A stretch of 26,323 nt of DNA from Saccoglossus kowalevskii (GCF_000003605.2 NW_003128371.1:156071-182393), one strand, 5' to 3'. Positions 1 through 25,636 are shown, numbered from the stretch's first letter. Made by a program: numbers and translations. The notes: a model not told the origin generated them from the sequence alone.

Positions 1-218
1 CCTATATATGTAATATCAAAGCAATTGGGCTTGCGGTTTATAACAAGAAGTTGAAAATATCACTTTTTACTAAAAATGACAAAAATATTCACCAAAATTA
101 GAGAATTGAAGATATCATCATGAAATGAACAAATCTGAGAGAGGTCTACCCAAGGTACATATACACCAAGTATCAAAGCATTCAGGCTTGTAGTTTTCAA
201 GAAGAAGTCGAAAAAGTA
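1..218. repeat. 155-157 bp repeat, about 1.4 units, in KLHDC4 intron 6
   Basis: Positions 1-49 are the tail of a unit, 50-206 a full unit (AGTTGAAAATAT...), and 207-218 the start of a third. Landmarks such as CAATTGGGCTT, TTGAAAATA and ACTAAAAATGACAAAAATATT recur in the array at 757-1100 in the same orientation. The minus-strand open frame here (60-353) is not a recognisable gene. Confidence 0.8.
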
Positions 219-228
219 AAACATTGAC

Positions 229-291
229 ACGGACGACGACGGACAATCACTCATATGATAAGCTCCGCTCGACAAAGTCGACAGCGGAGCT
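229..291. repeat. Repeat tail with a 31-nt hairpin
   Basis: A GACGACGACGGAC stretch is followed by a hairpin at 261-291. Its arms are AGCTCCGCT and AGCGGAGCT, with inner CGAC/GTCG pairing around AAA. The hairpin closes the left 155-bp repeat copy and is probably the end of a dispersed repeat. No promoter or terminator role is implied. Confidence 0.65.
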
Positions 292-433
292 AAAAGGGAA
301 TAGGTGTTCTCATGTAAACCATAATTTTGTTCTTCTGACTCTCTGATGGCCATTTTGAATGAAACTTCTTTAACACTAATAGATAGTATCTGTTATCATG
401 ACTACTATAATATCCATTTACATCATGTGACTA

Positions 434-15072
<14,639 letters not shown>

Positions 15073-15457
15073 TTGTGTCAATCGGTTATTGAGATGATAG
15101 TATCAGACTGATTCAACTACCCACATCAAGCGACCTAAAGAACCTTAGATTGATTGACCTGACACATGTTTTGCTAGTTTTTTTAATCGGAAAGTAGCAT
15201 TGCACCTTGGGAAGTCTCTGACAAAAGTCGTTTTCCGTTCTCAATAACAAGACACATAAAAGGTACGAAATTAGTGTCGTGCATTTGTTATTCCTTGCAT
15301 AAAAGCATGCTGAAAATATTTACATTTTTCAAATCGGGTGTTCAACAATACGACTGCACACCATCAAAAAATATAGCTGAATCCTCCCTACTCACTGAAT
15401 GTGGTTGTCTATGTCAGAATACCCGGATGTGTTGGCTGTTCCAAGTTACGTTTGCAA

Positions 15458-15502
15458 ATGGCGGCTAGTTTCATGGAGATTTACTTAGTATTTAGCAGTT
15501 GA
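15458..15502 (+). other. Upstream ORF 1 with a YY1/TISU-like start
   Basis: ATGGCGGCTAGT opens 14 codons (MAASFMEIYLVFSS) ending TGA at 15500-15502, in a different frame from the main ORF. The start has the full ATGGCGGC core, but the four bases before it (GCAA) match the TISU flank only partly. Whether it is transcribed depends on the start site. Confidence 0.4.
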
Positions 15503-15527
15503 TTTGGGCTAAATTATACCCTTATTT

Positions 15528-15548
15528 ATGACTTCTGTGATACTTTAG
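15528..15548 (+). other. Upstream ORF 2 and in-frame stop before the ZCCHC14-like start
   Basis: ATG ACT TCT GTG ATA CTT TAG is in the same frame as the main ORF and stops at 15546-15548, seven codons before it. This confirms that translation of the main protein starts at 15567 or later, not upstream. Confidence 0.5.
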
Positions 15549-15566
15549 CTACTTGGCATCTACACA

Positions 15567-16067
15567 ATGGTGTATAAGGAAGAAGTATATGAATGGTTTG
15601 GGAGACTAAATGGATCCAGTCGTATGGATTTTATATGCGGATTGTTGGATTTGTGTTTGCCGTTGGAATTGAGATTTCTTGGTGCCTGCATTGAAGATCT
15701 AGCGAGAAGAGACTACACTCATCTCAGGGATGCAGAAATCAGAGCAAATAATAAGTCAGAAATTGAACAGTTAACGGATATATCAAACCAGATAATTCGC
15801 AGTAAACTTATTGTTAGCATGGCTTTACTATATTCGTCGAATAGGAAATGTTCGGAGATTATTTTCAAGACCCTATCTCAAAATATGGACACCATCTTTA
15901 ACAACATAAACACGGAGCCAGGGAATGAAGTTTACGATGAATTCTTGTTACTATTGACTATGGCATCCTTTCACCCTGCCCTCATATTCCGTCAAAAGGA
16001 ATTCCTCAAAAGCCAGCTTGACAGGTTGCCGAAAATTCCGTCGCCACAAGAACACAGGAGAAGCAAG
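15567..16067 (+). CDS. ZCCHC14: ZCCHC14-like exon 1
   Basis: The exon encodes 167 codons, phase 0 at the end. Near the start EEVYEWFGRLNGSSRMDF and then CGLLDLCLPLELRFLG, LEDLARRDYTHLRD-like and EIRANN blocks match my memory of human ZCCHC14 (VYRWFSSL, GLLDLCVPLELRFLG, LARKDYHYLRD, EIKANN). A later DEFLLLLTMASFHPAL block matches DEFLLLFTMASNHPA. The start ATG has A at -3 and G at +4, and an in-frame TAG lies seven codons upstream. The donor is AGCAAG|GTAAGG at 16068, a strong site. The open frame beyond it to 16100 is intron readthrough. Confidence 0.92.
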
Positions 16068-16480
16068 GTAAGGGCCGCAGTAATGACAGATGACGGCTGA
16101 TCACTGAACAGAATGGAGTAAAAATGTATGATCAGCATCACTGTGTTGTTGGACTGGCTGTCGTTGCTAGATGGCGTTCAGTTTGTTTATTTTCTCTTAC
16201 ACGTAAATCAACGGCCTGTGAAATATTGAGATGATATAGTTCACCTGGAATGATATTTAAATAATTATTATTTAGAGCCATTACATATTGTCACTCCAAT
16301 ATGGCTGCAAATCATGTTAAGCTGGCTCGTTTCAGTGGTTAAAGTATTTCTTTGAATTTTAGGAATGCTGCAATATCACTGAAAAGTCGCTGGAGCGACA
16401 GGAGAGTGCTTCTCCATCTCCAATACAGTCTCAAGAACCTACACTTGCAGCAGTATCAAGTCAGGTAATTCCACAAAAAG
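15567..16480 (+). CDS. ZCCHC14: ZCCHC14/ZCCHC2-family protein, first two exons (gene continues right)
   Basis: Exon 1 (15567-16067) encodes the conserved N-terminal helical block of ZCCHC14/ZCCHC2. Exon 2 (16363 to 16464 or 16480) is joined without a frame break. In vertebrates ZCCHC14 carries this block, a SAM domain that binds CNGGN-type RNA stem-loops and a C-terminal CCHC zinc knuckle, and it recruits TENT4 non-canonical poly(A) polymerases. The SAM and zinc-knuckle parts are not in view, so whether this is ZCCHC14 or ZCCHC2 (or an ancestor of both) is open. The gene is divergent from KLHDC4 across a 494-base promoter. The following kilobases look like a long intron. Confidence 0.8.
16363..16480 (+). 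CDS. ZCCHC14: ZCCHC14-like exon 2 (probable)
   Basis: After an acceptor TTTGAATTTTAG, phase 0 translation reads ECCNITEKSLERQESASP, then SPIQSQEPTLAAVSSQ. This is a serine/glutamine-rich, probably disordered linker. Two donors are possible: CAG|GTAATT at 16465 (102 bases, phase 0) or AAAAG|GTATGT at 16481 (118 bases, phase 1). Conservation cannot support such a low-complexity segment, so the call rests on frame, splice signals and position. Confidence 0.6.
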
Positions 16481-19400
16481 GTATGTATTCAATTATGCAT
16501 GATATAAATTACATCCAAGAAATTTTGTTTCGGGATAAAAGAAGTGTAAAAAAAATGTATCATTTTTATGATTTTGTTTTAGGACCACAACAGTAACTAA
16601 ATGCTCTGGTAAACTATATTTATGTTCCATCTATGCTTCAAATTAGGAGTGTCTTTTCATGACATTTGCGTGGACTACGTTGACTAACAAAAATTGACAT
16701 TAGTGTGTGAATGTTTGTCATGTGTTGTGCAATATTGTTGTTTTTCCCTTACCCAACCTGTAGATATGATAGTAATATTTTACTAATAAGAAAATTAAAA
16801 AAAGACAGTTTTAGCTATTCTCCATCTTTTGTTGAAGGTTATGGATGTCGTTAATTGTTGTTGTAATTCATCATTGTAATTAAGATGAGTAGTATGAGCT
16901 ATAACCCCGCAAATATTTTTATTCATTGGGCAGACTGTAATTAATTAAGAGAAAATGTCTGGAAACCAATAAACCCATACGAGTATAGAGTATAGATCGC
17001 TCATTTTGTAAATATGTGAAGTGCATGTAGTAGAAACCTATTTATAGAATTTACTGATGTACTTTTATCCATTGAGTTCAATCGAACTGAGACTGTGCAG
17101 GTAATTGAATAATTCAATTTTAACCCTAACTATATTATATCATGTTACAAATGTAATTATTTACACCATTTTTTTTTTCATGCCTAGAACAAATGTATTT
17201 GACAGTGTAATTAAAATTGTAATTTCTCCATCATGTTATACATTGAGAATGGTGTTTGTAGATTAACTCTAAATGCTATTCAATTAGTAATTCTTTGAGA
17301 ATAAGCTACAGTGTGTGTGCAGCAGTAATGCAGTAAATAACAGTCAGGTAGAATAACCTGTTAAACACTGTTGACCTTGAACCTGAGACATTCTAATTGT
17401 AGAAAGTACAACTCAGGTTATGTAGTCTGTTCAACTCAGTTTCTAATATTTTCTGTTTTGGCTAATGCAGCTCTGAATATTTACATTTTCTCTTCTAAAC
17501 CCTGAGACAAAAATGGATGTACTGGATAATGTTGAAAGACACATAGATAGAAATAGAAATGTACTGACAATTACGGAACACAAAGTCCTTCATTAGACAT
17601 TACTTTATAAAACGAGTGATCACTCCACTCACCTATCACTCACCCAAATCATGACCCAGAAGAGCTAATTATTGATGTCCTGATACATATAATTTCCAAG
17701 AGATTTTAATCGTATACCATCCCTAATCACTTACATTACTGAGTTCAGAAGAGTTATTTTAAGCTCCCCAGGCATTTTTAAAAGGCTTGGCTGCTTCATG
17801 TGTTGTCAATTTGCCCCTGACAGAACTTTAGCTGGGACAGGTAATTTCAGAAATTGCCTGTGTGCTGTGGGCAGATGAATAAAGATATAACTTTTTCACT
17901 TACTAGCTAGATGGGGAGTGGCAAAAATGGCTTAAGGCTGCTTAATACAGTTTCTTTCTTTTGTTAGATTTTACAAATAGATTGCTTAGGGTCTGGGACC
18001 AAATTTTTGAAAAAAAAGTGAAATAACTTTATTAAGAGTTAATACATGGAACTCTATGGGGCATAAGTAAAACCCGAAGTTGAAATAAACATTTTTTTGC
18101 AATTTTTTTGAAAACAAGATAAAACAAAGTGTCTGGAACTGTACCTGAAACAAATGAAATCAGGAGGTTACGGTAAGGACCTACATTGTATTAGTAGAAA
18201 TACAACAGTTTCAGTAGTTTGCCCTATGGTAATTACATTGGCGACAAAACTTATCATGTGAGAACCCCTGCACTTCTACTTCAAACCTGTCCACGAACGA
18301 GGATCAATATTACGATAATATAGAATAATAAATACAAGTTTTATTGTAGGCTGGGGCTTCGTCCATTGGGACAGGCATTTTTATTTGCTAACCCGACCAA
18401 TGAACAGACAGCTCTTACTTTTAATGTCAACCCCTGCCCTTTTCAGGATAAGCTTTTCCGCTAGCACAGAGATCATAAGTCTTGTCTCAATCAGTCAGTC
18501 AATTGTATAATCTCTGTGCTTTACCTGATTGGCTTGCAGCTTATTAGTTACTGCGTAATGACTGTTTTTCTCCAATCAGCTGTGTAATTGCATCATGTGT
18601 GAGTTTAAAATTGTGATAAGTAGTGCCAGAAGCCTTAGTATCAATGGAACCTTAGTAGAAAATCTGAATGATATAATAAAATCTGAATGATATACTCAGT
18701 GAAAACATTGTCGTAAATCATAAACTTCATTGCCTTACTAAAAAAGCAAACATTTGATTTCAACTTCACTACCATTTCAAGTGCTGGTCCTTCCATGGTA
18801 TTATTAGAAAGTCCATTGGGTTTGGTGGTATTTTCAACCATTCACAAAAGTGTGAAAACAAATTAATTGTATTGCTCAGTTTCTTTACACAAAGTTTTTA
18901 AGACATGCTGTTATATATCAATTTTGAAAAACAAAGTGTCATTTCTTTGTAAATTGTTAGCAATCTAGGTGGGCTACTAGCTTAGAATAATGGTATCCCT
19001 AGGACTACATGAATTGGTAGTATGTACCATATATGGGCATCATATTATTATTATTTTATTTATATATTACATTTCTTATTAAGTGGAATCAGTATTATTA
19101 TACCTCTCTAAAATACCGTCTTTTATGGACAATGTGACATTCACACTAACAAAACAAAGACAAATATATGTATACTACACAGATGTTACCTGTAATCTGT
19201 TATTACCGGATATTAGATGCAATCTAATCTGGAGATAAATCCCAGTTCATTTGTTGCCAAAATCATGTGAGTTCTCATCGTATTAAATAATCACAGGTTT
19301 GTCTACATGAAATAATATAATGTTTCAGAATTATCAAGTCATTATTACAGAAAAACATGCGAAAACAAAACAAAAAATGTCACCTGGGGTTAAGCTTTAT

Positions 19401-20426
19401 CTTACCTTTTATTAAAATTTCCGATTGTATTATACAAGTTTTTTTTTTTTTACCAAAATCATGTGTGTACAAGTATTGTAATGCTGCACCACTTAAAACA
19501 TTGCCGGAATGAAAGTTTTCTTTTAGGTCTATTTCTGGATGTAAATCGGTAGTGATTTTCTGAAATGCACAGTTATGTGTGAAAATGTGCTGGTCTTGTT
19601 CTTGTTTCAGGTATTTCATAACGTTTTTGTTTCTGGTCACTAAAGATTACTTTCTTCTTGGTTATTACCGCTACGCCAAGTTTGGGCTTAGATTATGTTT
19701 GCTAGAACCAATTGTGACCATGCACAGGGCACACCATCATTCGGTGTCCTTTGCTAAGCTGCTGTTAACAAATACAAACTGACACACGTGAGGCTCTGCT
19801 TCTGTTGCAAGTTTTGTTAACATTTTGTGGCGCAGTGATGTAGATTTGTTTTGAAAAAATGAAAAAGTAGGTGGTCCAAACAAAACTGAAAAGCAAAATA
19901 AAAATTTGAAAAAGTAACCAATACTTCATTCATGTAAATCCTCTTTTCTACATCACTAGCAATGTGCACAGGAACGGTTGCAAAATGGCGCAATAGAATG
20001 CAGAGTATTTTGAATGCATGAATGTATATTTATGTTGTCTTAAACTGAAGCTGCCGTACATTCTACTACAACCGTCTGGTCTGATCAGTGTGGAAAGAGT
20101 GAGGTGTAATGACTGGTGGGATAGAACTGTCTTGGTTTTGGTATTCTCCTTCCCAGAGTTCCTTTTGATTAGAACATTGAAAGTATCTCTGCTACCACAC
20201 ACCGCCACAAAACTTTTACTACGTGTATTTTTGGCCTGTTTTTGTTGTTAGAGGGCTTTCGTGTTGATTTCTTCTTACTGGTAAACAAATTTTAAAAAAA
20301 TGTTATCAATAGCTGATAATGATCTTTTCTTAAACTTGAAAAAAATAGTGAAATAGTTATAATTTACAAAGAAATAATTTTATCACGGAATAACATGGTT
20401 ATTAAGGTGTTACTTGGTTCTTCCAG
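16481..20426. other. Probable intron of the ZCCHC14-like gene, no other gene seen
   Basis: The stretch is AT-rich and CpG-poor (no CpG at all in 17101-17280 by eye). An acceptor-like GTTTTAG at 16573 would lead to an early stop after either exon 2 donor, giving at most a short tail isoform. Inverted AGCACAGAGAT/ATCTCTGTGCT (18463-18473 and 18510-18520) flank a 36-base loop. T-runs occur near 17170 and 19440. Open frames at 18641-18841, 19380-19640, 19579-19782, 19948-20208 and 20018-20251 have no domain likeness. Confidence 0.55.
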
Positions 20427-20543
20427 TTTTCGCGAGAGCACAAAGTTTTGAATATAACACAGTCCCTCAACATTTTGAAAATATAAAATTGCATATATTT
20501 GATAATGTGCTTAATAATCCCGTTCCAAAGGTCGTCACAGTGG
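20427..20543 (+). CDS. Possible further exon of the ZCCHC14-like gene
   Basis: GTTCTTCCAG at 20417-20426 is a fair acceptor. Joining to the 16480 donor (phase 1) gives GTT and then FARAQSFEYNTVPQHFENI and KLHIFDNVLNNPVPK, open to 20599. Candidate donors are GTCGTC at 20531 or GTACTT at 20544, both weak. I could not match the residues to the family, and open runs of this length are expected by chance in AT-rich DNA. Confidence 0.2.
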
Positions 20544-20703
20544 GTACTTACAATGTAGCCAAGCTATGTGTTCATTTGCACTTTGTTAACCAGCGCTAAG
20601 AGTCTGGACCAGGTATTAGATTTAGCCTGTATTTAACATTTCTTCGCCAGTATGCTAACGTTTTTGTTCTATTAACTAGTGAACACCACTTACCATTCCA
20701 ATA

Positions 20704-20737
20704 GTGTGTGTGTGTGTTGGGTGTGGGTGTTTGGGGG
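20704..20737. repeat. GT-rich microsatellite
   Basis: A (GT)n run at 20704-20718 grades into GGGTGTGGGTG and a G-run. It is a simple repeat. Confidence 0.8.
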
Positions 20738-22582
20738 GTTACTCCAAGAGATAAATGCCATCAATATCAGTTCCCTGTTCCTCATCAATGAGAAAACTAT
20801 GATGTCCACTCAAGATCATATTTCCACCTTTGTGGGATGAATTTGGGTAACGCCTAAGTTGTAGTATTGAGAATAATTAGACATGGTTGTTCTGTGAGAT
20901 TTTTGAGATATAAATGACAAAAAAAATATGAAAACCAACTAACCACACCCAGCTTGTCTTTTTAAACCACTCTCACTTTTAACCTTTAACCTTTTGTATG
21001 GAGGTATGTTTATGTTGATGTGTTTTATTGTGGTTGCCATAATGTTTACTGTGAAGTCACACAAACTTTTCCATTGATTTGTGGAATCAAATGAATTATA
21101 TTCATGAGGCCTGCATTTGGAAACAAAAACTATAGTGTTTTGCATCTAGTCAACAACTCCATGTTTTGGAGTTTGTGGGAGTGAGAGGTAGGGTGTTATT
21201 GTCCTGAAATGAACCATGTGTACCATCACTTTTGTATTTTGCATTAATTAATAACAAAAAATCATCGCTTTCATTCCATGATTTTGTTTGAAAACAAAAC
21301 TGCTCATTTAGCATTTTTAAATTAGCCAAAACGTTGTTATGCTGTAAAATGCGAATGTTTGTAGTGTTTGCAACAATATCATGGCTAGTATTAATTTAAA
21401 CGTCTAGTTTGATCGTTTTGTACTGCATCGTGCATGGTCTAATTATATCACCGTTTGGCCTTTAGGAATTATTTAGCTCACAACCCGTCATATGTAAACT
21501 TATGAAAGTTGCTACAGGAGTTTTTTTTTTTTTAAATATACAGCTGTCACACAGTGGTTTGTAGTGTATTTACTTTGCCAGTGATTATGGTCCACACTAG
21601 GGTGTGCCCTCACCTACTCTCAGGGCAAGTATTCAATGCTGAAAGCAGGAAACAAAGTTTGCTTTCAACAATGTCTATGACTCATACTTAGCAAGTAAAC
21701 CACATTCTGAAAAACAAATAAGTCTTTTTTTTTTTTTTTTTAAATGCTCATTTTGTTTGTTGCTGGATAAAACAAGATCATATAGATCTGTAAAATGCAG
21801 GTAAAGATGGATATTTTGGTGTTTGTTATTAGAAGCCAAGGCATTTCTGATTTACAGGATAGTTGACTTTACACAGTATGTGGTGGTCACATGTAAAGGC
21901 CAAATGATTGTGCTCTTTTATAAACAACTTAAATGAAATGTACAATATTCAATGGTAGTATTTCATTTCTATTAGCATTCGGGGTTTTAAAAAAATTATT
22001 TCTAGTTTGAAAAATTAACATATTTTTTAATTCATTTAATTTTCTAAATGGCAAATTAGTCACATAATAATAATACAGTCTTCCCACTGAGAAATTACTC
22101 ATGATTATGCTCAACATTGAATTTCTTGCTACATTATAACACTTTGCCTGTCGAAAAAAATTAATTGTACACTGACAATTTTACTTCTCGTAAACATTAT
22201 TTTGGGTTAAAATGCTTAGTTACCTAATGAATAACAAGAATCCTATATACTTCCTGTTAGTTTCTTTAGTATTAGGTATCAAATTGTTGGTGTTGGTTTA
22301 AAGGTCGTTTGCAGACATTCAACTCATTAAATTTACCAAAATGTTTTTCTCAAAGCATCAAATAGCATCTTTCTAAATAAATTGTATTTCCGATCCTGAA
22401 TACCTGCTACAGACACAAAATTGATATAGGCCTCGGTAGACATTTGCTCTGTTTAAAAAATCTTTCAAAAAAATGCTTTTCAATGTAGGTATGTGCAATT
22501 CTTTTGTGTTTTACCCATAAACCATTGTAATAACCTAGGTCAGTATCATTTTTAAACAGTATGTGCAGATGATCTTTGTGCT
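20738..22582. other. No gene seen
   Basis: AT-rich sequence with T-runs at about 21521-21533 and 21725-21741. Minus-strand open frames at 20939-21145 and 21929-22117 show nothing recognisable. Confidence 0.55.
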
Positions 22583-23398
22583 TGCTGTAAATATATTAAT
22601 TATTCACTGGGTTTTAATTTTTCTATTTTTGCAGTTAAATCACCAAATTAAATCTATAGTGGCCGTTCACGTTAGAGATCTTGGCACGTGCCGAGACTCG
22701 GGACCGAGTCAGCACGTGCCGAAAATTGTGTGTGAACGGTCGGGACTGAGTCGGCACGTGTCGAAAAGAACTCAATCTCAGTCCCGATAGATGCTTGGGA
22801 CCGAAACTCAGCACGTGCCGAGATTTGCTTTCTGAACGGTCGGCACGAGCCGAAATCACGCCCTGGGTGGTAAATTTAAGAAAAACATAAGTTGATTGAT
22901 AAGTATGAAATGACGATGACAGGAAATTCAGATATACTAGTATATGGTCGGATGCTGTAGTAATGAATGCAAACCGTCGTCAGCGACGTATATATATATG
23001 CTGCTGCAACCTCTATTTTACATTGACATGAAAAAAAATAATTGTGTTTCCAATATTCTTTGCCGTTCATGTGCACGATGGCTTGTAATAAACACCATTG
23101 TAACAAATGGATATAATTTCACTATAACAATTATTATTATCATCATCATATGCGTATCGTTTGGGCCAACAGATCGACGAATGAGAGCGTGATTTCGACA
23201 CGAGCCCAGTCGGTCCTAAATGTGTCCTGAATAACGTGAACACAACTGCTGTAATCCCTCTGCAAACACAACGGATTAAAAATTTCGGCACGTGCCGAGA
23301 TCCCGTAACGTGAACGTAGTATATATGAACATGTGAAATTACAATAGAACTCATTGTTTTACTGGTGGACATATGAATTTAAAACCCAGTGAAGATTA
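22583..23398. mobile_element. Family A element broken by a CACGTG-rich insertion
   Basis: The left flank 22583-22655 (ATTAATTATTCACTGGGTTT) and right flank near 23375-23398 (TTTAAAACCCAGTGAAGATT) are the inverted ends of the family A element seen at 3745 and 8440. The roughly 665 bp between them is a different element, so the arrangement looks nested. The outer right terminus is decayed. Confidence 0.55.
22657..23324. mobile_element. Inverted-repeat element carrying five CACGTG palindromes
   Basis: The left end CGTTCACGTTA...GGCACGTGCCGAG (22664-22695) is repeated inverted at the right end as CTCGGCACGTGCCGAAATT, then TAACGTGAACG on the plus strand at 23286-23317. CACGTG occurs at 22685, 22713, 22755, 22812 and 23289, with a variant CACGAG at 22844. 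Three left-hand copies sit in a degenerate direct repeat GGGAC(C/T)GA...CAGCACGTGCCGA. The minus-strand open frames here reflect these palindromes. No transposase was recognised. Superfamily unknown. Confidence 0.65.
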
Positions 23399-23914
23399 CT
23401 AACAATGTTATGAAACATGCTGTGGGCTGTATTTATTAATTAAAGCTGTGTGAGGATGTATACATGTATAGGCTTCCTTCTGCCCACTCTTCAGTTACCA
23501 TAGCAATCTAATTTTGGCTACTGTACATTATGTTATTTTCGCTACCAGTGATTGAAAAGGAATGTCAGAGCAATTTTGTTATTCTAAGAAAATGGCCTCC
23601 ATTTAAAAACATGAAAAGTAAATAAAACGTAAAAAAACATATTTGTTATTAATTAAGTGTGAATTACTAAAACATATTCCAATGTACGCGTTTCTGACAA
23701 AAATGTGATTTTTAGTCCTTCAGACATTACTTCTACTTTGTGTATGTCTGACATATGCTATGATAGTTTAGATTTAAGCTGGTATCTAGTGTAAGAAATA
23801 GACAAGGGATGAAGGCTCCACATTTTTTAAACTGGAAAAAACAGACGAACAGAATGAAAAATAAAATCTATAAAACATACCAGGTTGAAGAATACCTGTG
23901 GGTAGACGTGCATT
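23399..23914. other. No gene seen
   Basis: AT-rich sequence. An X-box-like GTTACCATAGCAAT lies near 23496-23509 but lacks the final C of the motif. Confidence 0.5.
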
Positions 23915-24326
23915 CAGGCTGAAAGATTGGACGTGTAGTCAAGGTGGTGACAGACGTGAAAACGGACGATGGAATGAAAGTCTATTTAAAAAAAAAAGCG
24001 AGACAGAGAAATACAAAAAACAAGCGTAATCGATGAAAAATAACAAAATTTGAAGATTCATGCATCATGAAAACATTAATATTCGTGTATTTTGTCGAAA
24101 ACGGGGTACAAACTTAGACAAGCATTTTGTTTGAAAGAGTGTGAACAGATAGTCAAGATGATGACAGACATGAAAACGGACGGATTGAAAGTCCGTTTGA
24201 AAAAAATTGCAAGGCAGACAACAATAAAAAACGAGCATAGTCGTTGAAAAATAACATAATAAGAAAATTCATGTATCATGAAAACAAAAATATTCAAATG
24301 TTTTGTGGAAACGGGGTACAAACTGA
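23915..24326. repeat. Tandem duplication, two units of about 210 bp
   Basis: Shared landmarks are GAAAG at 23921 and 24133, GACAGAC(G/A)TGAAAACGGAC, GAAAAATAACA, AATTCATG.ATCATGAAAAC and ACGGGGTACAAACT at 24101 and 24311. The offset is 210-212 bp. It is non-coding, and the 81-codon minus-strand open frame in it has no likeness. Confidence 0.82.
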
Positions 24327-24559
24327 ATATAACATTTAGCTACCACCACATTTAGTTAACATGTACGGAAACATCACTGCAATCTGAAACTAACTTTCAA
24401 TTTTATTCAATTAAACGGGAACATACTGTATATATTAAAAGTAATATTAGTGAACCACGGTCACGAGAACAACTAATAACTATTATGTGTTTGAAAGATG
24501 TGTATTGCGGAAAGAAAACGACTCGTTTGGGGAAAGATACTAGTAGTTCGATACGCAAG

Positions 24560-24705
24560 TACTGTAAAAACTCGATTAATTCGTGGTCTCTATTAGTTCG
24601 CGCACCCATTTTATTTTCGAACGCTAATTTTTAAATGTATCCTTTTAATTCGCGGCATTCAAAAACAGGTTTAAAATTGTATCCTATTAATTCGCGGGCC
24701 AGAAT
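24560..24705. mobile_element. One-ended TACTGTAAA element with repeated TTAATTCGCG motif
   Basis: Starts TACTGTAAAAACTCGATTAA and contains four related blocks (TTAATTCGTGG, TATTAGTTCGCG, TTAATTCGCGGC, TTAATTCGCGGG). The layout resembles the element at 9081-9265, which has the same tip and four AGAAG(C/T)CGC blocks. The right terminus is missing, so it is probably truncated. Confidence 0.5.
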
Positions 24706-25636
24706 AAAGTGGATAACTCAGAATATATTGCATGAAGACATTAAAAATATACATATAATTTTAAGTTATCAGTATTTGGTGTCGCCGCAATCGCAGATGA
24801 TCTCCGTCATCATCGCCTTTCAGTAATAGCAAGCAGTTTAGGTTCGGTAAAGATTTGACGTGAAAAAAATCATTCCCCCATGACACTACAGATGTTGGGA
24901 AAGATTATTACTTAGTCGATAAATATCCATCGGTCAGCACATCGATTACAAATTTCCGTGATGGAAATCTTAGTACATGGCTTTTTCGTCACTGGTCCAC
25001 AGGGTTGCATCGACCATGTGTTCGCCATTGTTCTATTACGTCATTTAAGTGAACCGCCCTATGGTGCGTAAATTGACATTTTTGATTGGTCTGGCGATTG
25101 ACCTCGTATCACATTTCATTATACCGGATTCGGTAAAAAACACAAAGTTAAGCGGTCATGTACCTTCTATAAATCTAACCTTGCACACATAATCTTGTAC
25201 TGACGTGTTTTTTGTCCTAGAAGGACGTTCCCTTTCATTTAACCCCCAGTTAACAATTCGCGTCCATGGTATTTGTGAGAGTTGAAAGATTCTTTAAACA
25301 AATGAACTATATTGATTTGCGTCAAGCTGGGTGGCCCGAATTTAAATATCAGTGCATGAACTCTGGATGTCATTGCCCAATGCCGCACGTAATTCAAACG
25401 CGTGGTTATTAGCGTTCAGTCGAAATGTACGTGAATAATGCGATCCGCTACCCAGAGTTTATTGTATTAAAGTAAAATTTAATTTGACGTATGGTATGTT
25501 TATGTTTGCATAAATATTACGAATGCAACGCATTATCAAGTCGGTGATATTGAAATATTCACAGACCCAATACCCCGGGTCAGTGCCCTAACAATAGTTA
25601 AAAAAACTAATTATCATGAAAGCAATACATTACGAA
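24706..25636. other. CpG-richer non-coding segment
   Basis: No exon recognised. CpG dinucleotides become frequent from about 24900, in contrast to 16.5-22.5 kb. The change could mark the edge of another gene's regulatory region. Confidence 0.45.

Larger units (their letters stand above)
15073..15566. promoter_or_regulatory. Divergent promoter region between KLHDC4 and the ZCCHC14-like gene
   Basis: The two start codons are 494 bases apart and point away from each other, so both promoters and 5' UTRs must fit here, unless there are upstream non-coding exons. I see no TATA box in a convincing place. CCGGATGT at 15424-15431 fits an ETS site. ATGGCGGC at 15458-15465 is the core shared by YY1 sites and TISU elements, typically found at or just after the start site of housekeeping genes. 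The 65-codon open frame 15274-15468 is treated as chance. Confidence 0.7.

Noticed and set aside
60-353. 97-codon minus-strand open frame
   Set aside because: It lies in the 155-bp repeat and its hairpin tail; the other repeat copies do not keep the frame.
16574-16601. Possible ZCCHC14-like exon after TTTTGTTTTAG
   Set aside because: It reaches a stop within a few codons from either exon 2 donor, so at best it is a rare terminal variant.
18463-18520. Inverted AGCACAGAGAT arms as a microRNA precursor
   Set aside because: The stem is only 11 bp with a 36-base loop, too short for a pre-miRNA.
19579-19782. Open frame after a CTTGTTTCAG acceptor-like site
   Set aside because: No usable donor before the stop and no likeness to the ZCCHC14 family.
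22563-23372. Several 74-101 codon open frames on both strands
   Set aside because: They come from the GC-rich palindromes of the CACGTG element. A cysteine-rich start near 22944 briefly suggested a THAP domain, but the spacing and later residues do not fit.
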